Position numbers and translations under genes: made by a program. The notes under the pieces are model-generated. The model had not been told where the DNA came from. It saw only the letters and a list, made by a program, of their open reading frames with translations, and did not search any database. Shown here one piece after another: positions 28,023-37,257 of a stretch of 64,000 bases of DNA (position 1 is its first letter; each line of letters starts with the position of its first letter). This stretch comes from Cyanobium sp. NS01 (GTDB lineage: Bacteria > Cyanobacteriota > Cyanobacteriia > PCC-6307 > Cyanobiaceae), in contig NZ_CP047940.1 in assembly GCF_014280235.1 (NCBI RefSeq), forward strand, positions 62,001-126,000, read 5' to 3'.

Positions 28023-29072
28023 TTATCGGCTGCGGCCCTGCGCCGGGGTGAGCTGCTGGGCGGCGGCACCGAGCAGAAAGCCATCGCGGAAGGCATCCCC
28101 GGGGGCCGTGCCCCGTTTGAGGGCGGCCTCTACCTCCAGCAGCCGTGCCAGCAGGGCCAGGAAGCGGGAGCTGGGAATCCCCCTGATCTGTTTGCGCATC
28201 ACATAGATGCGGCGCGGATTGCCGATGCCGGCGGCCTTGGCGATCGCGGCCACGTCCTGCTCACCGCGCTGATCCAGCAGGCACACCCACAGCCAGCCCC
28301 GGATCTGGCTGGAGAGGGTGGCCACGATGCGCAGCGCCGGTTCGCCCGCCTCGATCAGGGCATCCAGCAGGGCGATCGCCTCGGCGGGCCGTTCCTGCAG
28401 CAGGGCATCGCCCACGGCCAGGGCGCTGGTGCTCTGGCCCCCCACCAGCGCCTGCACAGCCTCCAGGCTGATCGTCCTGTCGGCCTGGGGTGCTGCCGAG
28501 CCGGCTGGCGCGCTCTGGCAGTAGAGCGCCAGCTTTTCCAGTTCACTGGCCAGCCGGGCGCTGTCGCTGCCGATGGCCTCGCTGAGGGCCTCGGCGGCAC
28601 GGAGCTGCAGCTGCAGGCCCAGCTCCCTGGCCGTGCGCTGCACCAGCTCCAGCTGGCCGGCCCCATCCCAGATCGCCGGCAGGGGGAAGCCCTGCTCCTC
28701 GGCCTGGCCCTGCTTCACCAGCTTCTGCAGCGCCTTGGTGGTGCGCAGGCGGCCATCGGGTTTGGCTGTGTTCACCAGCAGCAGATGGCAGCTCTCCGGC
28801 ACCAGCGGCAGGGTGGCCTCAAGCTGATCGGCCAGCTCGGCGGGGCACTGGTTGCAGAACGGGCTGCGCTGCAGCAGCACCAGCCGCGCCCCTGCCCCCA
28901 GAGGGGCGGTTCGCGCCTCCCCCAGGGCCTGGGCCGCCTGGGCGGGATCCTGGCCATCCAGGCGGCTGAGGTTGATCGAGGCCCAGGCGGGGTCCACCAG
29001 CCGGGCGATCAGGCCATCCACGGCCCGGCCCCGGGCGGCGTCGTCATCGCCCCAGAGCAGGTGGATCGGCAT
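28023..29072 (-). CDS. holA: DNA polymerase III subunit delta
   Basis: HolA (349 aa) opens the beta clamp during clamp loading. The start MPIHLLWGDDDAARGRAVDGLI is typical of the family. The RTTKALQKLVKQGQ and LERLALYCQ-like segments are consistent, as is the C-terminal QIRGWLWVCLL with QIRGIPSSRFLALLARLLEVE. It is diverged, as usual for delta subunits, but the head and collar pattern supports it. dnaX, the partner, is also in this window. It is divergent from cobH, with 32 bp between the starts. Confidence 0.88.
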   Translation of the reverse strand: MPIHLLWGDDDAARGRAVDGLIARLVDPAWASINLSRLDGQDPAQAAQALGEARTAPLGAGARLVLLQRSPFCNQCPAELADQLEATLPLVPESCHLLLVNTAKPDGRLRTTKALQKLVKQGQAEEQGFPLPAIWDGAGQLELVQRTARELGLQLQLRAAEALSEAIGSDSARLASELEKLALYCQSAPAGSAAPQADRTISLEAVQALVGGQSTSALAVGDALLQERPAEAIALLDALIEAGEPALRIVATLSSQIRGWLWVCLLDQRGEQDVAAIAKAAGIGNPRRIYVMRKQIRGIPSSRFLALLARLLEVEAALKRGTAPGDAFRDGFLLGAAAQQLTPAQGRSR

Positions 29073-29104
29073 GGCGGCGGGGGTGCATAGGGTTGGAGGG
29101 CGCC

Positions 29105-29806
29105 ATGGCTGTGAGGGCGGTCAGGCCAGAGCACTCCCGCCCGATCCCCCCGAGTTCCATCGAGACCCCCATCCTCCAGGATCATCCGATTTTTCTCGAG
29201 AGCCTGCGGCTGATCCGGGCCGAACTGGCCGAGCGCGGTGTGGCCGGCCCCACCGATCCCCTGGAGCGGGCCGTGCTGGAGCGCTGCATCCACAGCAGTG
29301 GCGACCTCTCGATCGCGGCGGATCTGCGCTTCAGCCCGGGGGCCTGCGCCGCCGGCGCCGCCGCCCTGGCCGCCGGCGGCGCCATCCTCACCGACACGGC
29401 CATGGCCGCGGCGGCGGTGGCGCCGATGGCGGCCCGCAGCTTCGCCAATCCGGTGCACAGCGTGCTCGCCTGGGCACCAGCGCGGGCGCCCGAGGGCAGC
29501 ACCCGCACGGCCGTGGGCATGGAGGGTGCCCTGGCGGCCCTGGGGCCGGGCCTGGTGGTGCTGGTGGGCAGTGCCCCCACGGCCCTGGAGCGTCTGCTGG
29601 AGCTGGTGGCTGCCGGCGCGGAGCCAGCGCCGGCCCTGGTGATCGGCATGCCGGTGGGGTTCGTGGGGGTGGCGGAGAGCAAGCGTCACCTGGGCGCCAG
29701 TGGCCTGGCCCAGGTACGGCTGGAGGGCTCCCGGGGCGGAGCCGCCCTGGTGGGCGCGGCCTGCAACGCCCTGCTGCGGGCCGGCTGCCGTCAGGCGGCG
29801 TCCTGA
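29105..29806 (+). CDS. cobH: Precorrin-8X methylmutase
   Basis: CobH/CbiC moves a methyl group from C11 to C12 in the corrin ring during cobalamin or pseudocobalamin synthesis. The 233-aa product from ATG 29105 contains [11 protein letters not shown]-like and [20 protein letters not shown] family blocks, with the catalytic His in the latter. It also has [12 protein letters not shown] and the signature [15 protein letters not shown] 29105 is preferred over TTG 29093. No other cob gene is nearby, which is common in cyanobacteria where the pathway is scattered. The stop overlaps the convergent mutS by 16 bp. Confidence 0.93.
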   Translation: MAVRAVRPEHSRPIPPSSIETPILQDHPIFLESLRLIRAELAERGVAGPTDPLERAVLERCIHSSGDLSIAADLRFSPGACAAGAAALAAGGAILTDTAMAAAAVAPMAARSFANPVHSVLAWAPARAPEGSTRTAVGMEGALAALGPGLVVLVGSAPTALERLLELVAAGAEPAPALVIGMPVGFVGVAESKRHLGASGLAQVRLEGSRGGAALVGAACNALLRAGCRQAAS

Positions 29807-32613
29807 CCCACCCGCACGTGGCTGTTGGCCTCGACGCGACTCAGCACCTGGCGGGCCCGCAGCAGCACCGAGGCGGGAATGCCGGCCAGGCGGGCCGCCT
29901 CGATGCCGTAGCTGCGGCTGGCGCCGCCGGGCACCACCCGGTGCAGGAAGCGCAGGTCGCTGCCGGTTTCCTCCACGAGCACCTGGGCGTTGGCCACGTT
30001 GGGCATCAGCTCGGCCAGCTCGTTGAGCTCGTGGTAATGGGTGGCGAAGACGCTGCGGGCGCCGATGCCCTGGGCCAGCTCCTCGGCCACGGCCCAGGCG
30101 ATCGAGAGACCATCGAAGGTGGCGGTGCCGCGGCCGATCTCATCCAGCAGCACCAGTGAGCGGGCCGTGGCGTGGTGAAGGATGTTGGCGGTTTCGGCCA
30201 TCTCCACCATGAAGGTGGACTGGCCGGCGGCCAGGTCATCGCCGGCGCCGACCCGGGTGAAGATGCGATCGGCGAGGCCCAGCCGGGCCGAGCGGGCCGG
30301 GATCCAGCTGCCCATCTGGGCCATCAGCTGCAGCAGCCCGGTCTGGCGCAGGTAGCAGCTCTTGCCGCTGGCGTTGGGCCCCGTGAGGATCAGAAGGTCG
30401 GGCGCTGACTGTGGGCCCTCCCAGCCGAGGGCGATGCCGTTGGCGGTGAAGGGCTCCTCCACCAGCAGCTGCTCCACCACCGGGTGCCGGCCGGCCTCGA
30501 TCTGCAGCTCCCGGCCGTCGCTGAGCTGTGGGCGGCAGTAGCCGCCGCTGGCGGCCAGCTCGGCCAGGGCCACCAGGGCGTCGAGCTCGGCCACCAGCCG
30601 GGCGGCCTGGCGGATGGCGGCCGCCTGCACGCCCACCCGGCCGCGCAGCTGGCAGAAGAGCGCATATTCCCGCTCGGCGGCGCGGGCCCGCAGCTGCTGG
30701 ATCTCGGCCTCGCGGCCCTTGAGGGCGGGCGTCACGAAGCGCTCCTCGTTGGCCAGGGTCTGGCGGCGGATCCAGTGGTCAGGCACGGCGGCGGCCTTGG
30801 CCCGGCTCACCGCCAGGAAGTAGCCGAAGGTGCGGTGGTGCTGCAGCCGCAGGCTGGCGATGCCGCTGGCCGCCCGTTCGGCGGCCTCCTGGCGGCCCAG
30901 CCAGGCGTCCTGGTCATCGAGCTGGTTGCGCAGGCCATCCAGCAGCGGATCGACGCCGTCATGGATCAGGGCCCCTTCCGTGAGCGAGAGCGGCGGCGTC
31001 TCCAGCAGCACGTGGCGCAGGTCCTCGGCCAGGGCATCGAGCCTGGGCCAGGGCCGCGCCAGGGCCGCCAGGGGGGCGGCAGCGCAGCGCTGCAGCAGGC
31101 CGGCGAGCTGGGGCAGCCGCTCCAGCCCATCGGCCAGGGCCACCAGATCGCGGGCCGAGGCACTGCCGGCGCCGGCGCGGCCCGCCAGGCGCTCCAGATC
31201 CCCCATCGGTCGCAGCAGCCGGCGCAGGGCCAGCCGCAGCGGGCGCTGACCCACCAGCTCCCCCACCGCCGCCTGGCGCGCCTCGATCCTCTCCAGATCC
31301 AGCAGGGGCGCCTCCAGCCAGCGCCGCAGGCAGCGGCCCCCCATGGCGGTTTGGGTGCGATCGAGGGCCCAGAGCAGGGAGCCCTCGAAGGCGCCGCTCA
31401 GCTGGGTGCGGGTGAGCTCCAGGTTGCGGCGGGTGGCGGCGTCCAGCACCAGGGCCTCGTCGGGGTGCCAGGTGGTGGGGGGATCGAGCGGCACCTGGCC
31501 GCTCTGGGTGCCATCGAGGTAGGCCACCAGCCCACCGGCGGCCCGCAGGGCCAGGGGGTGCTCCCCCAGGCCGAGGCCAGCCAGGCTGGCCAGGCCGAAG
31601 CGCTGTTTGAGGGTGGCCGTGGCCTCGGGCGTCTCGAACGGCGTGCGCGGCAGGGCGGTGCGCCGCAGGGTGGCTGGACACCAGGCCGCGGCTGCCGCCG
31701 CATCCTCACTGGCCACCGCCGGCCAGAGCACCTCGGCCGCCTCCACCTGCAGCAGCTCCTGATGCAGGGCATCACTGCCCTGCTGCTGGCTGACGCGGAA
31801 CTCGCCGGTGCTCACATCGGCCACCGCCAGCCCCCAGCGGGCGCCGCTGCCCGGCGGCTCCAGCACCACGGCGCAGAGCCAGTTGTTGCGGCGGGCCGCA
31901 AGCATCCCCTCCTCGATCACGGTGCCAGGGGTGAGCACGCGGGTGATGCCCCGGCGCAGCAGTTCGCCCTTGGCGGGGGTGCTCTCGAGCTGGTCGCAGA
32001 GGGCCACGCTGAAGCCGCGGCGCACCAGCTCGGCGCAGTGGCGCTCAGCGGCGTGGTGGGGGATGCCCGCCATCGGCACCCGCCCGATCGCCTTGCCGGC
32101 CTCCTTGCCGGTGAGGGTGAGCTCCAGCAGCCGCGAGAGGGTGATGGCGTCTTCGAAGAAGCACTCGAAGAAATCGCCCAGCCGGTAGAGCAGCACCCGC
32201 TCGGGGTGGTCGCGCTTGAGCTGCACGTAGTGGCGCAGCATCGGCGGCAGCCGGGCCGGCTCCACCAGGCTGTGGTGGTGCCAGGGGGGCAGATCGCTCT
32301 GCGGAGCGCTCGCACCTGAAGCGCTGGACCCCGGAGCGCTGCTGCCAGGGGCCTGGGGGACTTCGTCTGCGTTGGCGGCCTCGTGGGGCTCAGGCTCTAC
32401 TCGGCGGACTCGTGCCGCCCGCTGCCGCGGTCGGGCGGCGGCGTCGGCAAGCGGGTCCGATGCTGCCGTGCCTCCCTCGCCTGCCGCAGTGTCCCCAGCT
32501 GCGGCCTCGCCGCTGGCACCGGCCTGCCCCGGGCCCTGGATCTCGGCGAATAGGGAGCCCTGCAGGACGGGCTCGGGCATGAGCGAAAGCTGCTGGTCGG
32601 CTTCCGCGGCCAC
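29791..32613 (-). CDS. mutS: DNA mismatch repair protein MutS
   Basis: MutS recognises mismatches. The mismatch-binding Phe-x-Glu motif is in [16 protein letters not shown] (F148, E150), Walker A is [13 protein letters not shown], Walker B is [16 protein letters not shown], and STFMVEMAE and ATHYHEL follow. The product is 940 aa from GTG 32613, about 90 aa longer than E. coli MutS. The extra length is an N-terminal low-complexity segment (about residues 25-105, rich in A, G, P, E) plus [13 protein letters not shown] just before the core. An ATG (M12) is another possible start. Its beta-clamp-type QLSLMPE near the N-terminus is worth noting. Confidence 0.95.
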   Translation of the reverse strand: MAAEADQQLSLMPEPVLQGSLFAEIQGPGQAGASGEAAAGDTAAGEGGTAASDPLADAAARPRQRAARVRRVEPEPHEAANADEVPQAPGSSAPGSSASGASAPQSDLPPWHHHSLVEPARLPPMLRHYVQLKRDHPERVLLYRLGDFFECFFEDAITLSRLLELTLTGKEAGKAIGRVPMAGIPHHAAERHCAELVRRGFSVALCDQLESTPAKGELLRRGITRVLTPGTVIEEGMLAARRNNWLCAVVLEPPGSGARWGLAVADVSTGEFRVSQQQGSDALHQELLQVEAAEVLWPAVASEDAAAAAAWCPATLRRTALPRTPFETPEATATLKQRFGLASLAGLGLGEHPLALRAAGGLVAYLDGTQSGQVPLDPPTTWHPDEALVLDAATRRNLELTRTQLSGAFEGSLLWALDRTQTAMGGRCLRRWLEAPLLDLERIEARQAAVGELVGQRPLRLALRRLLRPMGDLERLAGRAGAGSASARDLVALADGLERLPQLAGLLQRCAAAPLAALARPWPRLDALAEDLRHVLLETPPLSLTEGALIHDGVDPLLDGLRNQLDDQDAWLGRQEAAERAASGIASLRLQHHRTFGYFLAVSRAKAAAVPDHWIRRQTLANEERFVTPALKGREAEIQQLRARAAEREYALFCQLRGRVGVQAAAIRQAARLVAELDALVALAELAASGGYCRPQLSDGRELQIEAGRHPVVEQLLVEEPFTANGIALGWEGPQSAPDLLILTGPNASGKSCYLRQTGLLQLMAQMGSWIPARSARLGLADRIFTRVGAGDDLAAGQSTFMVEMAETANILHHATARSLVLLDEIGRGTATFDGLSIAWAVAEELAQGIGARSVFATHYHELNELAELMPNVANAQVLVEETGSDLRFLHRVVPGGASRSYGIEAARLAGIPASVLLRARQVLSRVEANSHVRVGQDAA

Positions 32614-32795
32614 GGCGCTGCGCTGGAGGCCATTTGATCGTAGGTCGATCGCTGCGGCTGCCTGCGCCGCCGGGGCCGCAGCTGCCCGATCCCGGAGCCC
32701 GACAACTTGTGAAGGATCGGGGCTGGCCGCGCCGGAGACCCCGGGCCTGCGTGTGAGAATCCCGGCACTGACCGGCCCGGCGACGCCGCAGATCC

Positions 32796-32984
32796 ATGCA
32801 GATCCTCAACACGCTCACCGTTCTGGCCCTGGTGGTGATGTCCTTCGCCCTGATCGTGGCGGTGCCCGTGCTCTACGCCACCAGCGAAGACAGTGGCCGC
32901 TCCAACCGTCTGATCCTGATCGGTGGCATCGCCTGGTTGGCCCTGGTGCTGGTGAACTGGGGCATGAGCTACTTCGTGGTCTGA
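32796..32984 (+). CDS. psbZ: Photosystem II protein PsbZ
   Basis: PsbZ (62 aa, also known as Ycf9) is a two-helix subunit of the photosystem II core that affects antenna coupling. Two transmembrane segments are visible (about residues 3-25 and 40-60), separated by the polar loop [11 protein letters not shown]. The ends [19 protein letters not shown] and [16 protein letters not shown] match the family. It is a single gene 182 bp from the divergent mutS start and 67 bp before ribH, a neighbour order also known in marine Synechococcus. Confidence 0.95.
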   Translation: MQILNTLTVLALVVMSFALIVAVPVLYATSEDSGRSNRLILIGGIAWLALVLVNWGMSYFVV

Positions 32985-33051
32985 AGCCGCCTCAGCAGCG
33001 CGCCTTCTACCCTGAAGCCACCTTGCCGCGTCACTGCTGTGGCGCCTGCCT

Positions 33052-33531
33052 GTGGCAATTTTCGAGGGCCGCTTCGTCGGTGCCGAGTCCCTCCGGATCG
33101 GCGTGGTGGTGGCCCGCTTCAACGATCTGGTCACAGCGAAGCTGCTGAGCGGCTGTCTCGACTGCCTTGGTCGCCATGGCATCGACACCTCCGCCAGCAG
33201 CGCCCAGCTGGATGTGGCCTGGGTGCCCGGCAGCTTTGAGATCCCCCTGGTGGCCCAGCGCCTGGCAGCAAGCGGCCGCTATCAGGTGGTGGTCACCCTG
33301 GGGGCTGTGATCCGCGGCGATACGCCCCACTTCGATGTGGTGGTGAGCGAGGTGAGCAAGGGCGTGGCGGCGGTGAGCCGCCAGAGCGGTGTGCCGGTGA
33401 TCTTTGGCGTGCTCACCACCGACACGATGCAGCAGGCCCTGGAGCGGGCCGGCATCAAGAGCAACCTGGGCTGGAGCTATGGCCTGCAGGCGCTCGAAAT
33501 GGGCAGCCTGATGGCAGGCCTGCCCGGCTAG
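33052..33531 (+). CDS. ribH: 6,7-dimethyl-8-ribityllumazine synthase
   Basis: RibH (159 aa) makes lumazine, the direct riboflavin precursor, and usually forms 60-mer or pentamer shells. [30 protein letters not shown] and [14 protein letters not shown] with the catalytic His are typical. The [16 protein letters not shown] block is also seen. Start GTG 33052 puts the family N-terminus at [10 protein letters not shown]. The nearest upstream gene is psbZ on the same strand. Confidence 0.96.
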   Translation: MAIFEGRFVGAESLRIGVVVARFNDLVTAKLLSGCLDCLGRHGIDTSASSAQLDVAWVPGSFEIPLVAQRLAASGRYQVVVTLGAVIRGDTPHFDVVVSEVSKGVAAVSRQSGVPVIFGVLTTDTMQQALERAGIKSNLGWSYGLQALEMGSLMAGLPG

Positions 33532-33572
33532 GGGTTGCTTTCCAGACTGACTGATGTGCCCTGGCGAACATC

Positions 33573-33600
33573 TTGCAGTGGCCGCATGGATTGGTACCTT
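33573..33600 (+). promoter_or_regulatory. Candidate promoter of the two-repeat secreted protein gene
   Basis: TTGCAG (33573-33578) and TACCTT (33595-33600) are 16 bp apart, and the ATG follows at 33627. The -35 and spacing equal those of the infC promoter. Confidence 0.45.
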
Positions 33601-33626
33601 GCAAGCTGAAACACTCAGGCAACGCC

Positions 33627-34172
33627 ATGAAAGTTGATATCGGGATGGCAGTGCTTGCCGCCTCGGGTTTGGTGATGGCTGCTCCGATCAGCATCAGGGC
33701 GGCTGAGGTGCCAGCGGCCGCAACCACAGCTTGTCTGACGGCTGTGAATTCAAACTATGGAGGCAACGTTGGTGATCTGAAGGTGGCCAGCAGTGAGTTT
33801 TCCGAGGCCAACTCCATCGTGATGGTCAAGGCCCTACGGGTCCGCGGCACGAACAAGGCGGAATCCTGGAAGTGTCTGGTCTCCAATCGTGGCCAAGTGC
33901 AAGAGCTGACCATGGTTTCTTCTGGTTCCTCCCACGGCCACGCCGGTGCGGCCGTGAGTGAGCAGTCGAAGTCGGCCTGCATGGCCCGTGTCAATGATCT
34001 CTATGGAGGTAATGTTCGTGACCTGCAGGTCACGCGAACCAAGTATGAAAAACCCAATTCTGTGGTGGTTGTCCGGGCGATTGGGGAGCGTGGAGGATCA
34101 ACCAATCAAAAGTATCGTTGTCTGGTCTCGAACACCGGCACCGTGCAGGACCTCAAGGCTGTGAGCCACTGA
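33627..34172 (+). CDS. Secreted protein with two tandem 63-residue Cys-pair repeats
   Basis: I do not recognise this family. The 181-aa product has a signal peptide (about residues 1-26, cleaved near IRAAEV). It then has two repeats, residues 36-98 and 118-180, with 29 of 63 identical positions by my hand alignment. Each repeat starts with Cys (C36, C118), has VNxxYGGNVxDLxV and ends KCLVSN or RCLVSN (C83, C165) with GxVQxL. The two Cys are 47 residues apart in each, so a disulfide per repeat in the periplasm is likely. Base use is clearly richer in A/T than the neighbours, with codons such as AAA, TCA and TAT that are rare around it, which suggests recent transfer or relaxed selection. Confidence 0.85.
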   Translation: MKVDIGMAVLAASGLVMAAPISIRAAEVPAAATTACLTAVNSNYGGNVGDLKVASSEFSEANSIVMVKALRVRGTNKAESWKCLVSNRGQVQELTMVSSGSSHGHAGAAVSEQSKSACMARVNDLYGGNVRDLQVTRTKYEKPNSVVVVRAIGERGGSTNQKYRCLVSNTGTVQDLKAVSH

Positions 34173-34191
34173 GCACCGTCTCCTTCTCGGC

Positions 34192-34221
34192 GCAGGCCTG
34201 CTGGTTGACCAGCAGGCCTGC
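34192..34221. terminator. Strong 14-bp perfect hairpin
   Basis: GCAGGCCTGCTGGT and ACCAGCAGGCCTGC pair perfectly around TG (4-nt TTGA loop if the last pair is open). It is 20 bp after the stop of the two-repeat gene and 12 bp before the end of the convergent GNAT gene, so it can serve both. Confidence 0.65.
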
Positions 34222-34232
34222 TTGGCAGGCCA

Positions 34233-34736
34233 TCAGACCTGCTCAGGGCCGGGTCCGACCCGTTGGGAGGGCGAGGTCTCCAGGGGATGGTGCGCCAACA
34301 GCTGCTGGCTCTCCACCCTGTGAAAGCCGAGCTGCTCGTAGAAGCCGGCACTGTTGGTGGTCATCAGATACACCCGCTCCACCCGCTGCAGGCGCGGATC
34401 GCTGAGCAGGCCCGCCACCACCTGGCGGCCCAGGCCCCGCCCCTGCAGATCGCCCGCCACCACCACGTCCCAGAGCACGGCCCGGCAGACGCCATCGCTG
34501 CTGGCCCGCCCGAAGCCCACCAGCCGCTTGCCCCGCCACAGGCTCACCACCACGGGGCTGCCGGCCAGCAGGGTGCGCAGCTGGGCGTAGCTGCGGTCCT
34601 GGGCCCAGAAGGCGTGGTGGTTGAACAGGCGCCGCAGCTTGAGCAGGGCGCGGCTGGGGCGCAGGCCGGGGCCGAGGCCGAACCAGCGCAGGCCTGGGGC
34701 GCCGGGAGCATGGCGAAGCAGCTGGATCGCGACCAT
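34233..34736 (-). CDS. GNAT family N-acetyltransferase
   Basis: The 167-aa product has the GNAT core in its C-terminal two thirds. [21 protein letters not shown] forms the central strands, and the acetyl-CoA loop is in [15 protein letters not shown] (Q/R-x-x-G-x-G/A). [13 protein letters not shown] is the typical beta5-alpha4 piece. The first 50 residues are basic and could include a short extension. It resembles plastid-type NSI/GNAT proteins, but the substrate cannot be given from sequence. Its start overlaps the divergent rfbA ORF start by 2 bp, so one of the two starts is probably further inside. Confidence 0.82.
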   Translation of the reverse strand: MVAIQLLRHAPGAPGLRWFGLGPGLRPSRALLKLRRLFNHHAFWAQDRSYAQLRTLLAGSPVVVSLWRGKRLVGFGRASSDGVCRAVLWDVVVAGDLQGRGLGRQVVAGLLSDPRLQRVERVYLMTTNSAGFYEQLGFHRVESQQLLAHHPLETSPSQRVGPGPEQV

Positions 34737-35670
34737 GGCAACAACACCATGGCAACATCCTCCCAGTCACCCCGACGCTTTGATCCAGCAGCGCAAGGGC
34801 ATCGTTCTGGCCGGAGGCAGCGGCACCCGGTTGCACCCGATCACGCTGGCCGTGAGCAAGCAGCTGCTGCCGGTGTTCGACAAGCCGATGATCTACTACC
34901 CCCTCAGCACCCTGATGCTGGCGGGGATCCGCGAGGTGCTGATCATCACCACCCCCGCTGATCAGGAGCCGTTCCAGCGGCTGCTGGGCGACGGCCGCCG
35001 CTGGGGCATGGCCATTAGCTACGCCGTGCAGCCCAGCCCCGATGGCCTGGCCCAGGCGTTTCTGATCGGGGAGTCCTTCCTGGCCGGCGCTCCCGCTGCC
35101 CTGGTGCTGGGTGACAACCTCTTCCATGGGCAGGACTTCAGCCCCCAGCTGCAGGGCTGCAATGGCCAGCAGCAGGGTGCCACGGTGTTCGCCTACCCGG
35201 TGCGCGATCCGGAGCGCTACGGGGTGGTGGCCTTCGATGGCGAGGGTCGGGTGCTGAGCATCGAGGAGAAGCCCGCCCAGCCCCGCAGCCGCTACGCCGT
35301 GACCGGTCTCTACTTCTATGACGACTCCGTGGTGGAGCGGGCCCGGCGGGTGGTGCCCTCGGCCCGGGGCGAGCTGGAGATCACCGACCTCAACCTCCAG
35401 TACCTGGAGGAGGGCAGGCTGAGGGTGGAGCTGATGGGCCGCGGCATGGCCTGGCTGGACACCGGCACCTGCGATTCCCTTCATGAGGCGGGCAGCTACA
35501 TCCGCACGCTCGAGCATCGCCAGGGCCTGAAGGTGGGTTGCCCTGAGGAGGTGGCCTGGCGGATGGGCTGGATCGACGCTGAGCAGCTCGCCGGCCTGGC
35601 TGCCCCCTTGCGCAAGAGTGGCTACGGCGAGTATCTGCTGCAGGTGTTGGAGACAGACGATGCAGGTTGA
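34735..35670 (+). CDS. rfbA: Glucose-1-phosphate thymidylyltransferase
   Basis: RfbA makes dTDP-glucose from glucose 1-phosphate and dTTP. The nucleotide-binding signature [16 protein letters not shown] is near residue 22. [53 protein letters not shown] and [10 protein letters not shown] follow. ATG 34735 gives 311 aa but adds 15 unrelated residues and overlaps the divergent GNAT start. TTG 34780 (M-I-Q-Q-R-K-G) gives the usual family length of about 296 aa and may be the true start. The four rfb genes overlap head to tail. Confidence 0.95.
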   Translation: MATTPWQHPPSHPDALIQQRKGIVLAGGSGTRLHPITLAVSKQLLPVFDKPMIYYPLSTLMLAGIREVLIITTPADQEPFQRLLGDGRRWGMAISYAVQPSPDGLAQAFLIGESFLAGAPAALVLGDNLFHGQDFSPQLQGCNGQQQGATVFAYPVRDPERYGVVAFDGEGRVLSIEEKPAQPRSRYAVTGLYFYDDSVVERARRVVPSARGELEITDLNLQYLEEGRLRVELMGRGMAWLDTGTCDSLHEAGSYIRTLEHRQGLKVGCPEEVAWRMGWIDAEQLAGLAAPLRKSGYGEYLLQVLETDDAG

Positions 35671-36244
35671 GCCGCTGCGCAGTGCCTCAGGAGCCGTTCT
35701 GGAGGGGGTGCTGCAGCTGAGCCCAAGGGTGTTCGGCGACGAGCGGGGCTTTTTCTACGAGAGCTGGAACCAGCAGACCTTCAATGCCGCCGCGGGCGCC
35801 ACGAGCTTTGTGCAGGACAACCACTCCCGCTCGCAGCAGGGGGTGCTCAGGGGCCTGCACTACCAGCTGCCGCCCCACCCCCAGGGCAAGCTGGTGCGCT
35901 GCGTGCTGGGTGAGATCTTCGATGTGGCGGTGGACATCCGCCGCAGCTCGCCCACCTGGGGACAGTGGGGCGGCGCCCTGCTCAGCGCCGACAACAAGCA
36001 GCAGCTGTGGGTGCCGCCGGGCTTCGCCCACGGCTTCCTCACCCTCAGCCCCGAGGCCGAGGTGCTCTACAAGACCACCGACTTCTGGAGCAGGGACTGC
36101 GAGCGCGCCATCCGCTGGGATGATCCGGCCCTGGCGATCGCCTGGCCCCTGGAGGCCCTGGCCGGGGCCCAGCCCCAGCTGAGTGGCAAGGACGGCGCCG
36201 CGCCGCTGTTCGCCGAGCTGGCCGCGGGGGACCTGTTCCCATGA
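35660..36244 (+). CDS. rfbC: dTDP-4-dehydrorhamnose 3,5-epimerase
   Basis: RfbC (194 aa) epimerises C3 and C5 of dTDP-4-keto-6-deoxyglucose. The cupin core shows the catalytic-His segment in [23 protein letters not shown], then [19 protein letters not shown] and [21 protein letters not shown] contains the expected Tyr. It overlaps rfbA by 11 bp and is joined to rfbD by ATGA, so it is translationally coupled on both sides. Confidence 0.95.
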   Translation: MQVEPLRSASGAVLEGVLQLSPRVFGDERGFFYESWNQQTFNAAAGATSFVQDNHSRSQQGVLRGLHYQLPPHPQGKLVRCVLGEIFDVAVDIRRSSPTWGQWGGALLSADNKQQLWVPPGFAHGFLTLSPEAEVLYKTTDFWSRDCERAIRWDDPALAIAWPLEALAGAQPQLSGKDGAAPLFAELAAGDLFP

Positions 36245-37257
36245 GCAACCCGGCCATGTGGCCGCCGGCCGGTGAGCCCCTCAAGGTGCTGCTCACCGGC
36301 GCCGCCGGCCAGCTGGGCCAGGCGCTGGTTGCCAGTGCGCCGGCGGGCCTGGAGCTGATCGCCACCAGCCGCAGCGGCGGCGAGGGTCTCAGCGCCCTGG
36401 ACCTGGCCGATGCGGCCGCCTGCCGCCAGCTGGTGCAGGAGCTGCGCCCCCACTGGGTGCTCAACGCCGGTGCCTACACGGCGGTGGACCGGGCCGAGAG
36501 CGAGCCGGAGCTGGCCGCCGCCGTGAATGCCGCGGCGCCGGCGGCCTTCGCCGAGGCCCTGGCCGGCAGCGGCGGCCGGCTGCTGCAAGTGAGCACCGAT
36601 TTCGTCTTCGACGGCAGCCAGGGCACGCCTTACCGGCCCGACCAGCCCCTGGCGCCCCTGGGGGTGTATGGCGCCAGCAAGGCGGCCGGTGAACAGGCGG
36701 TGCTGGCCAGCGCCCTGGCGGAGGCAGGCCGCGCGCAGGTGTTGCGCACCAGCTGGGTGTATGGCCCGGTGGGCCGCAATTTCTGCCTCACCATGCTGCG
36801 CCTGCACGCCGAGAAGCCGGAGATCGGCGTGGTGGCCGACCAGGTGGGCTGCCCCACCAGCACCCTCACCCTGGCGGAGGCTTGCTGGCGGCTGATCGCG
36901 GTGGCCAGCGGTGGGGAGAAGGCCGCCGTGTCGGCCGACCTGGCCGAGCCCCTGCCGCCCCTGCTGCACTGGAGCGATGCCGGCGCCGCCAGCTGGTACG
37001 ACTTCGCCGTGGCCATCGGCGAGCTGGGCCAGGAGCTGGGGCTGCTGCAGCGCCAGGCGCGGGTGCGGCCGATCACCACGGCCGATTACCCCACCCCGGC
37101 CCGCCGGCCCAGCTATTCGCTGCTGGAGTGCACCGCCAGCCACCGCCTGCTCGAGCTGCCGCCCCGCCACTGGCGCGCGGCCCTGCGCCAGGTGTTGCAA
37201 CAGCTGCCCTCGTCCCTTTCCCGCCCCCTTCCGTTTCCCGCCGCCGCTCCCCCGTGA
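36241..37257 (+). CDS. rfbD: dTDP-4-dehydrorhamnose reductase
   Basis: RfbD (338 aa) reduces the epimerised sugar to dTDP-L-rhamnose with NADPH. The Rossmann start LKVLLTGAAGQLGQALV is at about residues 14-30. NAGAYTAVDRAE, STDFVFDG and the catalytic YGASKAAGE (Y-x3-K) follow. TSWVYGPVGRNF and PTSTLTLAE are family blocks. The enzyme is somewhat longer than the usual 290-300 aa, with extra residues at the C-terminus. It overlaps rfbC by 4 bp and rfbB by 4 bp (GTGA). Confidence 0.94.
   Translation: MSNPAMWPPAGEPLKVLLTGAAGQLGQALVASAPAGLELIATSRSGGEGLSALDLADAAACRQLVQELRPHWVLNAGAYTAVDRAESEPELAAAVNAAAPAAFAEALAGSGGRLLQVSTDFVFDGSQGTPYRPDQPLAPLGVYGASKAAGEQAVLASALAEAGRAQVLRTSWVYGPVGRNFCLTMLRLHAEKPEIGVVADQVGCPTSTLTLAEACWRLIAVASGGEKAAVSADLAEPLPPLLHWSDAGAASWYDFAVAIGELGQELGLLQRQARVRPITTADYPTPARRPSYSLLECTASHRLLELPPRHWRAALRQVLQQLPSSLSRPLPFPAAAPP

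Noticed and set aside
26145-29090. 981-aa open frame on the plus strand
   Set aside because: It is antisense to lysC and holA, both well supported, and has a shadow-like His/Gln/Gly-rich composition.
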